Source: Beijerinckiaceae bacterium (GTDB lineage: Bacteria > Pseudomonadota > Alphaproteobacteria > Rhizobiales > Beijerinckiaceae). From it: a DNA stretch of 6,065 nt. The notes below the pieces were generated by a model. The model did no database searches. It saw only the letters and a program-made list of their open reading frames with translations, and was not told the origin of the DNA. Positions 1-4,581 of this stretch are shown here, in pieces; position 1 is the first letter of the stretch, and every line of letters begins with the position of its first letter. The stretch covers positions 1-6,065 of the forward strand of contig DAIESR010000052.1 in assembly GCA_027346205.1 (NCBI GenBank), read 5' to 3'. The position numbers and the translations under genes were made by a program.

Positions 1-75
1 GCACTGCGGGTAGGAAGGCCCATTTCCGGCTCCATCACATCGGGTGCAGGATAACAGAGGCTGCGACAGAAGCAA

Positions 76-99
76 AAACCCGCCCTTACGGGCGGGTTT
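76..99 (-). terminator. Intrinsic terminator of purC
   Basis: A perfect 10-bp stem (76-85 pairing with 90-99, arm AAACCCGCCC) closes on a 4-base loop. Read on the minus strand, the stem runs directly into a tract of five T (TTTTTGC), which is the form of a Rho-independent terminator lying about 30 bases beyond the purC stop codon. An outer 7-bp pair, GCGACAG at 63-69 with CTGTCGC at 104-110, could lengthen the helix. On the plus strand only three T follow, so termination from the other direction would be weaker. The site implies that purC is not co-transcribed with anything downstream, such as purS. Confidence 0.85.
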
Positions 100-130
100 C
101 ATGCTGTCGCTCAATGTCGGAAGCGTCGCC

Positions 131-898
131 TCATTGCTCCACGAGCGTGGGCCCTGACGCGCGCGGTTGCTCATTCTCCTGCAGAATGCCGAGGCGGCGC
201 GCAACTTCCGTATAGGCTTCAACCAGCCCGCCCATGTCGCGGCGGAACCGGTCCTTATCGAGCTTATCGTTGGACTTGATGTCCCACAACCGACAGGAGT
301 CCGGCGAGATTTCGTCGGCGACGACGATCCGCATCATGTCGCCTTCCCAGAGCCTGCCGCATTCCATCTTGAAATCAACAAGACGAATGCCGACGCCGAG
401 GAAAAGTCCGGTCAGGAAATCATTGACCCTGATGGCGAGCGCCATGATGTCGTCGATCTCCTGCGGGCTCGCCCAGCCGAAAGCAGTGATATGCTCCTCC
501 GACACCATCGGATCGTTCAACTGATCGTTCTTGTAATAGAATTCGATGATCGAACGCGGCAGCTGCGTGCCTTCTTCGAGCCCCAGCCGGGTCGAGAGCG
601 ATCCCGCCGCGACATTGCGGACCACCACCTCGAGCGGCACGATCTCGACCTCTCGGATCAATTGCTCGCGCATATTGAGCCGACGGATGAAATGGGTCGG
701 GACGCCGATCTCGTTCAGATTCTGGAAAATGAACTCGGAAATGCGGTTGTTGAGAACGCCTTTTCCGTCGATCACCTCGTGTTTCTTGGCGTTGAACGCT
801 GTCGCGTCGTCCTTAAAATGTTGAATGAGCGTGCCCGGTTCAGGCCCCTCATAAAGGACCTTGGCCTTGCCTTCATAAATGCGCCGGCGGCGGTTCAT
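131..898 (-). CDS. purC: SAICAR synthase (phosphoribosylaminoimidazole-succinocarboxamide synthase)
   Basis: This cytosolic enzyme of de novo purine synthesis joins aspartate to CAIR with ATP to make SAICAR. The 255-residue product has the usual bacterial PurC length. The N-terminal [14 protein letters not shown] stretch (about residues 4-18) forms part of the ATP-binding lobe. The first family signature, [15 protein letters not shown], is at about 86-100. The second, LVDFKMECG, is at 173-181, with Cys where I recall Phe, Ile or Asn being usual. [14 protein letters not shown] follows at 193-206. The frame is intact. Start choice is uncertain. Homologues I remember begin M-(N/S)-RRRRIYEG, which fits the ATG at 896-898. 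An in-frame ATG at 926-928 would add ten residues and lies 13 bases from the only good Shine-Dalgarno (AAAGGAG, 942-948). The gene is divergent from the zeta gene and ends at a strong terminator, so it is probably monocistronic. Confidence 0.96.
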   Translation of the reverse strand: MNRRRRIYEGKAKVLYEGPEPGTLIQHFKDDATAFNAKKHEVIDGKGVLNNRISEFIFQNLNEIGVPTHFIRRLNMREQLIREVEIVPLEVVVRNVAAGSLSTRLGLEEGTQLPRSIIEFYYKNDQLNDPMVSEEHITAFGWASPQEIDDIMALAIRVNDFLTGLFLGVGIRLVDFKMECGRLWEGDMMRIVVADEISPDSCRLWDIKSNDKLDKDRFRRDMGGLVEAYTEVARRLGILQENEQPRASGPTLVEQ

Positions 899-941
899 GG
901 GGATTAACCGTGGCTTGAGATGATCCATGGGGTGGCCCTGG

Positions 942-948
942 CTCCTTT
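942..948 (-). promoter_or_regulatory. Candidate purC ribosome binding site
   Basis: The minus strand reads AAAGGAG here. It lies 13 bases before the ATG at 926-928 and 43 bases before the family-typical ATG at 896-898. It is the only clear Shine-Dalgarno sequence in the leader, and it favours the longer start even though the spacing is long. Its presence is seen directly; which start it serves is inferred. Confidence 0.45.
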
Positions 949-1036
949 GAGAGTGTCCCAGGCCCTGTTTTTTCGATCGAATTCGCAAGGCTGGGCAGGC
1001 GAATGTTTGCGCGTTGCGGCGCCGCGGGTCCGGAAA

Positions 1037-1065
1037 ATTCTAGCTTTTCCCAGTCAGGGATACAA
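1037..1065 (-). promoter_or_regulatory. purC: Candidate sigma-70-type promoter of purC
   Basis: On the minus strand a -10-like TAGAAT (1037-1042, five of six consensus bases) lies 17 bases after a -35-like TTGTAT (1060-1065, matching at TTG). Transcription would start near 1030 and leave a leader of roughly 130 bases before the 898 start. No purine riboswitch fold was recognised in that leader. The call rests on pattern and spacing only. Confidence 0.35.
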
Positions 1066-1137
1066 GCCGATACCATACCCTAGCGGAAACTACGGAACCC
1101 CACAACGCAGCCAAAAGCCGTCATTTTGTGTCAATCT

Positions 1138-1446
1138 TTACAAAGTCTTACCCGAGCCCCGTGTTTCGGCGAGCAAGCCGATCTTGGCCTCCGCGCAACG
1201 ACCGCGACGAATTATGCTGGTTTTCGCCGGCCGTCCCGCATCGAAACCCAGCTCATACCGCGTCGCCAAGATATAGGGATCGCTCAGATAAACCAAAAGA
1301 TCCGCGCTGCCTTTTTCCCACGCGACCTCATTTTCGCGTTTTAGCGCCGCAAGCTGGACTCTAGCTAGCCGGGCTGCATTTGGCCAAACTGTAGGATTCA
1401 CGCTATTGATATGGAACAAGGTATCCGAAACGCTTGGCTGACACAC
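1138..1446 (-). CDS. Doubtful small hypothetical protein or gene remnant
   Basis: This is a 102-codon frame starting with GTG and ending with TAA. I do not recognise the product. Its composition is protein-like, including a helical, charged middle (ARLARVQLAALKRENEVAW, about residues 25-43) followed by a segment containing LLVYLSDPYILATRYELGFDAG. The frame stays open upstream of the GTG to about 1512 with no usable start codon there, and the extra codons also read as a plausible helix. This may mean the true 5' end has been lost. There is no Shine-Dalgarno before the GTG, no family match that I know, and the frame lies in the region upstream of purC. It could be a decayed gene, a recently arisen ORF, or chance. 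Confidence 0.25.
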   Translation of the reverse strand: MCQPSVSDTLFHINSVNPTVWPNAARLARVQLAALKRENEVAWEKGSADLLVYLSDPYILATRYELGFDAGRPAKTSIIRRGRCAEAKIGLLAETRGSGKTL

Positions 1447-1514
1447 TATCTTGGCTACAGCAAGGCCAGCTTCTAATCCCCGACGGCGCAGCGCGTTGTT
1501 CAGCCGCGCAGATC

Positions 1515-1572
1515 ATGGGAAGCGGTCTTATGGAAGCGATTCTTATGGAAGCGATTCTTGTGGAGCGATCCC
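1515..1572 (+). repeat. 15-bp tandem repeat upstream of the zeta gene
   Basis: Three full units lie head to tail. ATGGGAAGCGGTCTT (1515-1529) is followed by two identical copies of ATGGAAGCGATTCTT (1530-1544 and 1545-1559). A shortened, degenerate fourth unit begins GTGGAGCGATCC at 1560. Because the unit length is a multiple of three, the array is open in several frames. One frame begins at the first ATG and runs to a TGA that overlaps the zeta start codon. The array ends about 38 bases before the zeta ATG. Confidence 0.85.
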
Positions 1573-1596
1573 GCCAAGCGGAATCCGCCCGAGTTC

Positions 1597-1602
1597 AGGG
1601 AG
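1597..1602 (+). promoter_or_regulatory. Ribosome binding site of the zeta gene
   Basis: AGGGAG lies 7 bases before the ATG at 1610. This fixes the start there rather than at the upstream TTG at 1451, which would add 53 low-complexity residues that are not part of the family. Confidence 0.75.
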
Positions 1603-1609
1603 CGTCGCA

Positions 1610-1969
1610 ATGACGACATTTGACCAGCGCGAGCAGGCGTATGAGGCCAAGCTCGCGCATGATGAAGAACTCAAGTTCAAAGCTACTGTCCGCCGCAACA
1701 AATGGCTCGGCTTCTGGGCCGCCGAAAAACTCGGCAAGACCGGCGAGGCAGCGGAAGATTACGCCGCCGACCTCATCGCCGCCGAATTGGAAGAAGACGG
1801 CGCCGATATCATCTTCCAGAAGATCCGCGCCGATTTCGATGCTTCGGGGATCGCCGTCTCCGACCATCAGATCCGCCGCGAGATGGAAGAACTCTTCGCC
1901 AAGGCGACGGAAGAGATCATGACCGTCGCCGCCGAGGCGAAGGAGCATGGCCACAGCCACGGCCATTGA
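1610..1969 (+). CDS. F1Fo-ATPase inhibitor, subunit zeta (DUF1476 family)
   Basis: The 119-residue product belongs to the alphaproteobacterial zeta family (PF07345, formerly DUF1476). In Paracoccus denitrificans zeta binds the F1 part of ATP synthase and blocks ATP hydrolysis through its N-terminal segment. The N-terminus here is characteristic: TTFDQREQAYEAKLAHDEEL (2-21), then KFKATVRRNKWLGFWAAEKLG (22-42), with the alternating acidic and basic helix seen in the family. The rest is predicted as a charged helical bundle to about residue 110. The protein ends in a His-rich tail, EHGHSHGH (112-119), which homologues I remember lack; they end near residue 105. The Shine-Dalgarno AGGGAG is 7 bases before the ATG. 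The gene is divergent from purC, and an inverted repeat separates it from xerC. It acts in the cytoplasm on membrane-bound ATP synthase. Confidence 0.93.
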   Translation: MTTFDQREQAYEAKLAHDEELKFKATVRRNKWLGFWAAEKLGKTGEAAEDYAADLIAAELEEDGADIIFQKIRADFDASGIAVSDHQIRREMEELFAKATEEIMTVAAEAKEHGHSHGH

Positions 1970-1979
1970 TGTAGCGTTC

Positions 1980-2027
1980 CTTCTCTCGCTAGCGCACGTC
2001 CTCGATCGGAAACGCTAGCGGGAGAAG
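1980..2027. repeat. Long inverted repeat between zeta and xerC
   Basis: The arm CTTCTCTCGCTAGCG (1980-1994) pairs with CGCTAGCGGGAGAAG (2013-2027). This gives a 15-bp stem with a single T-G wobble around an 18-base loop. Each arm also contains the self-complementary octamer CGCTAGCG. The stem begins 11 bases after the zeta stop codon. No T tract follows on either strand, so it is not a classical intrinsic terminator. It could protect the zeta transcript's 3' end, slow read-through into xerC, or bind a protein. Confidence 0.8.
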
Positions 2028-2095
2028 CATCCGCCTTTCCCTCCGAAAAGCGCGGAAGCAACTCTTCCTTTATCTCCGCGCTTCATAGCTTGCTG

Positions 2096-3100
2096 ATGAG
2101 GCAGCCTTCTTCCCCACACCAAACGCCGCCCTCCTCCGACATGTTCGGCATCGCCCCGGCCACTGCCGATCTCGCCGAGGCCGCACGAGGCTGGCTCGCG
2201 CATCTTGCCGGCGAACGCCGCTCTTCGCGCCATACGCTCGACGCCTATCACCGCGATCTCGCGCAATTCCTTCGATTTTTCTGTGAACATTCCGGCGAGA
2301 CGCCGAGCCTCGCAGGCTTCGCCGCGATCACCACGGCAGATTTGCGCGGCTTTCTCGCCGCCCGCCGCCAAGAAGGCACCGGCAGCCGCTCGCTCTTGCG
2401 GCAGCTTTCCGGCCTGCGCGCCTTCGCCCGCTATCTCGGACGCAACCAGGGCTGCCAGATCACCGCCTTCCGGGGCCTGCGCAGCCCGAAACAGGCCCGC
2501 AGCCTGCCGCAAGCCCTACCCGCCTCCGCGGCACGCGCCATTGTCGACGAGAAATCCCGCGCGGGCGAAGAGCGGCCGCAATGGGTGCTCGCCCGCGATG
2601 CCGCCGTTCTCGGGCTTCTCTATGGCGCGGGGCTGCGCATCTCCGAGGCCCTGTCGATCAAGCGCAAGGATGCGCCGATCGGCGGCCTCGACCAGCTGAC
2701 TGTTCTCGGCAAGGGCGGCAAGACGAGATCCGTCCCGATCATCGTCCCGGTGCAGCAGGCGATCGCAACCTATCTCGATCTGTGCCCCTATCCTCTGCCG
2801 CCGGACGAACCAATGTTCCGCGGCGTCAGAGGTGGACCTTTGTCACCGCGTATCATCCAGCTCGCAGTGGAACGACTGCGCGGTGCGCTCGGCCTGCCGG
2901 AGACGGCGACGCCGCATGCCTTGCGACACTCCTTCGCCACCCATCTTTTGGGCCGCGGCGGCGATCTGCGCACGATCCAGGAACTCTTGGGCCATGCGTC
3001 GCTCTCGACGACGCAGATCTATACGGCAATCGATACAAAACGCCTCGCCGAGGCCTATTTCTCCGCGCATCCCCGCGCGACGCAGCCCCGCGCAAGATGA
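2096..3100 (+). CDS. xerC: Tyrosine recombinase XerC
   Basis: XerC acts with XerD at the dif site to resolve chromosome dimers at division, under FtsK control. The 334-residue product has the two-domain layout of the family: an N-terminal SAM-like core-binding domain (about residues 25-125) and a C-terminal catalytic domain (about 140-325). All catalytic positions are visible: Arg181 in GAGLRISEAL, Lys206 in GKGGK, His275 and Arg278 in PHALRHSFATHLL, His300 in ELLGHASLSTTQ and the nucleophile Tyr309 in QIYT. The C-terminal ending EAYFSAHPRA favours XerC over XerD. There is no strong Shine-Dalgarno. The ATG at 2096 was chosen; a TTG at 2090 and an ATG at 2141 are alternatives, and the first 20 or so residues are not conserved. 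The gene is convergent with the sulfotransferase gene. Confidence 0.94.
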   Translation: MRQPSSPHQTPPSSDMFGIAPATADLAEAARGWLAHLAGERRSSRHTLDAYHRDLAQFLRFFCEHSGETPSLAGFAAITTADLRGFLAARRQEGTGSRSLLRQLSGLRAFARYLGRNQGCQITAFRGLRSPKQARSLPQALPASAARAIVDEKSRAGEERPQWVLARDAAVLGLLYGAGLRISEALSIKRKDAPIGGLDQLTVLGKGGKTRSVPIIVPVQQAIATYLDLCPYPLPPDEPMFRGVRGGPLSPRIIQLAVERLRGALGLPETATPHALRHSFATHLLGRGGDLRTIQELLGHASLSTTQIYTAIDTKRLAEAYFSAHPRATQPRAR

Positions 3101-3476
3101 ACCGCCGGCATTTTTCGAGGCGTTCAGGGTGTCACGGAATCGAGCGTGCGCCTCTCGAAATCAAAGACGATCCAAGCGTCATGCGCCAGCGCACGAACCG
3201 CGCGGCAGCAACGCTTTCTTCACACAATCGCAGCCGCGAATCGCTTCTCCTGATTCGGACAGGCTTTGTCTCCGTTCCGTGCCAAAAATCTCGGCATGGG
3301 ACAGATATCTCCGTGCCGACGTTCATGCGCGGCTAACTATGATTAGAGCCGATCCGGCCCATGCCGACCGGCGCATGAAATCGTCGTCGAGATCGGCCCG
3401 GACCAAAGAGACCATAAAGAGACCACGGCGATCACTGTCCGTTTGCCGCCGCCTCCGCAAGCCGGCGCGAACCGGA
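3101..3476. other. Convergent intergenic region without a convincing gene
   Basis: These 376 bases lie between the stops of xerC and the sulfotransferase gene. Frames here are short and overlap known genes. Visible structure includes a T5 run at 3111-3115 with no good stem before it, an imperfect hairpin (CGGCATGG at 3292-3299 with CCGTGCCG at 3311-3318, one wobble) and an 11-bp direct repeat at 3405-3426. No intrinsic terminator with stem and T tract was found for either flanking gene. The stretch around 3130-3320 could be a decayed or dispersed repeat sequence, but that cannot be settled from one window. Confidence 0.5.
3405..3426. repeat. 11-bp tandem direct repeat
   Basis: AAAGAGACCAT is followed directly by AAAGAGACCAC: two units identical over ten bases with an 11-bp period. 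It lies about 50 bases beyond the sulfotransferase stop codon, in non-coding sequence. The period is near one helical turn, so a protein site is possible, but chance duplication is just as likely. Confidence 0.7.
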
Positions 3477-4217
3477 TCAGTTCAGGAGACGCACCGCCGC
3501 GTAGACGACAGCCGCCGCTGCCACGGCTGCCGCGCCGATGATGATATAGGCGCCTCGGGTCATCCCGGCGATCACCGTCTTGATCGCGGCGCGATCATTG
3601 ACATTGGGGAACGCGTCTTTGGGCACCGGAACGCCCAGAAATTTGCACAAAGGCTCCCAACCCTGATCGACCGAGAAGATCAAAAGCCGATCGGCGGGAA
3701 CGCCCGCTTTCACCTCTTCGATATGCTCCTTGTAGCGCGCGATCGCCTTGCTGCGATCATTCATCGTGCCGCGATGGGAACGCTGCCAGATCAGCTTGTG
3801 TGCCATATCGCCGAACTTTCGGCCGAACGGCGTAACAAGCGCAAGGAAGCGGAACTGCCACATCGATTCGGTGAAATAGATCGTATCGATGGTGCTGTCG
3901 TACCAGGCGTCGGGCCCCTTGGGATGCAGCGTTAGCAGAACCTTGGCATCGGGATAGGCCGTCAAAAGCTCCCGCCAGACGCAGCAGGCAGGATTATCGA
4001 CACAGGCCGTATAATTGGCGAAGACCTGCTCCCAATCATGCTGCGTCCCCGCCGGTGTGTTGGCGACCTTGCGCCAGAAATCGAGATGCCTCTTGTTGGC
4101 TTTGTTCTCGAGAACCTCGAACATGTGATAGCAAGGAAAGCCGAGCTGCTTCAGCGCCAAATATGTCGACATGGTTCCGGTCCGACCGAAGCCGGCACCG
4201 ATGATCTCGATCGTCAT
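3477..4217 (-). CDS. P-loop sulfotransferase-family protein with C-terminal membrane anchor
   Basis: The 246-residue product resembles the compact sulfotransferase family (Sulfotransfer_4 type), which binds the sulfate donor PAPS. GAGFGRTGTMS (7-17) is the 5'-phosphosulfate-binding loop near the N-terminus. The usual late motif is present as GWEPLCKFLGVPVP (186-199), followed by FPNVND (203-208). The middle block that normally reads like TVRDPxxWYxS is here TLHPKGPDAWYDS (96-108). The Arg expected to contact the 3'-phosphate is replaced by His-Pro-Lys, and the loop is longer. Residues 222-245 (about GAYIIIGAAAVAAAAVVYAA and following) form one hydrophobic helix at the extreme C-terminus, so the protein is probably tail-anchored with its enzyme domain in the cytoplasm. 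The ATG at 4217 follows a G-rich GGGGGGA four bases upstream; longer starts add unrelated residues. Substrate unknown. Confidence 0.85.
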   Translation of the reverse strand: MTIEIIGAGFGRTGTMSTYLALKQLGFPCYHMFEVLENKANKRHLDFWRKVANTPAGTQHDWEQVFANYTACVDNPACCVWRELLTAYPDAKVLLTLHPKGPDAWYDSTIDTIYFTESMWQFRFLALVTPFGRKFGDMAHKLIWQRSHRGTMNDRSKAIARYKEHIEEVKAGVPADRLLIFSVDQGWEPLCKFLGVPVPKDAFPNVNDRAAIKTVIAGMTRGAYIIIGAAAVAAAAVVYAAVRLLN

Positions 4218-4361
4218 TGTTCCCCCCGAAAATGTCGTCCCCATACGAATTATTTCTGCGCGACCGCAACGCAAGCTGCCCTCGTAAGCGGGATCTATTC
4301 AACCGAACCGAACCCCGCCACACACCGCACCAGCCATCGAGCCGAGCAAAATATAGTCCTA

Positions 4362-4380
4362 GATCACAATGACAGTGATC
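4362..4380. promoter_or_regulatory. Dyad-symmetric candidate operator GATCAC-N7-GTGATC
   Basis: The half-sites GATCAC (4362-4367) and GTGATC (4375-4380) are perfect inverted repeats around a 7-base spacer, AATGACA. The size and spacing suit a dimeric helix-turn-helix regulator. The dyad lies between two divergent genes and abuts the left end of the terminal-inverted-repeat element exactly. No regulator gene is present in the window. The symmetry is observed; the role is inferred. Confidence 0.4.
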
Positions 4381-4483
4381 CCAGGGCAATCGGGTGAAAG
4401 GTCCCCTCATGGTGAGGAGGCCGCCATAGGGCTCAGCAAGGCTTCTCGCTCGAATTCGTGACCGCTTCACCCGATTGCCCTGG
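4381..4483. mobile_element. 103-bp MITE-like or palindromic element with 18-bp perfect terminal inverted repeats
   Basis: The left end CCAGGGCAATCGGGTGAA (4381-4398) is an exact reverse complement of the right end TTCACCCGATTGCCCTGG (4466-4483). The 67-base interior has no ORF of note. It opens with a small hairpin, CCTCATGGTGAGG (4405-4417), of a kind I recall from short dispersed repeats in Rhizobiales genomes. GATC occurs just outside the left end (4377-4380) and at 4487-4490 near the right end, but not as adjacent target duplications. No transposase is encoded, so movement would need a partner in trans. As RNA it could fold into a long hairpin. It may equally be a static repeat or a terminator-like palindrome. 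Confidence 0.6.
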
Positions 4484-4501
4484 TTGGATCTACCGGATTT
4501 C

Positions 4502-4530
4502 TTGACAGCCCTCATTGTGTACGATAAATG
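4502..4530 (+). promoter_or_regulatory. Sigma-70-type promoter of the radical SAM gene
   Basis: A perfect consensus -35 box, TTGACA (4502-4507), is followed by an A+T-rich -10 zone around 4523-4530. GATAAA gives a 15-base spacer and TAAATG gives 17. The start of transcription would be near 4535, about 45 bases before the coding start. The -35 box lies 18 bases beyond the terminal-inverted-repeat element. Confidence 0.55.
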
Positions 4531-4581
4531 TTCTTATATTGTTCTTGTTCTATACCAAATTTAGGCAAGGAATCATAAGCG

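Larger units (their letters stand above)
929..1609. other. Long divergent intergenic region between purC and the zeta gene
   Basis: This 680-base stretch carries the purC leader and candidate promoter, a doubtful minus-strand ORF (1138-1446) and a 15-bp tandem repeat (1515-1572). Two short perfect palindromes also occur: CTAGCTAG at 1361-1368 and TTTGGCCAAA at 1379-1388. By eye the part around 1050-1450 is richer in A+T than the flanking genes. No RNA gene was recognised. I could not assign a convincing zeta promoter: no pair of -35 and -10 boxes with normal spacing stands out upstream of 1610. Confidence 0.6.
4218..4581. other. Divergent intergenic region between the sulfotransferase and radical SAM genes
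   Basis: This 364-base control region contains, in order, the sulfotransferase leader, a short AACCG repeat (about 4301-4314), a GATCAC dyad (4362-4380), a terminal-inverted-repeat element (4381-4483), and the radical SAM promoter and Shine-Dalgarno. On the minus strand a -10-like TATATT (4350-4355) has only a poor -35 partner, so the sulfotransferase promoter is not assigned with confidence. Confidence 0.6.

Noticed and set aside
1..54. Open plus-strand frame entering from the left edge and ending at TAA 52-54
   Set aside because: Only 17 codons are visible, with no recognisable motif. It could be the end of a convergent gene, but nothing in the window supports that.
167..907. 246-codon plus-strand frame opposite purC
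   Set aside because: It is the antisense shadow of a well-conserved gene. High G+C and purC codon bias keep the opposite strand open.
1129..1134. Perfect TTGACA on the minus strand upstream of purC
   Set aside because: No -10-like hexamer lies 16-18 bases downstream, so it is unlikely to be a working -35 box.
1411..1476. 21-codon plus-strand ORF starting ATGGAACAAGG
   Set aside because: No ribosome binding site, no known family, and a length expected by chance.
1451..1609. TTG-initiated extension of the zeta protein by 53 residues
   Set aside because: The extension includes the repeat-encoded YGSDS units and has no family counterpart. The ATG at 1610 has a good Shine-Dalgarno.
3132..3326. 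64-codon minus-strand frame in the convergent gap
   Set aside because: The translation (for example RLRLCEESVAAARF) looks like translated intergenic repeat sequence rather than protein, and no start signal is visible.
2581..3336. 251-codon plus-strand frame overlapping xerC
   Set aside because: Frame-shifted shadow of xerC with low-complexity translation and no family features.
2832..3935. 367-codon plus-strand frame spanning the end of xerC, the gap and the antisense of the sulfotransferase gene
   Set aside because: Its composition is Arg/Ser/Pro-rich without motifs, and most of it overlaps two real genes in other frames.
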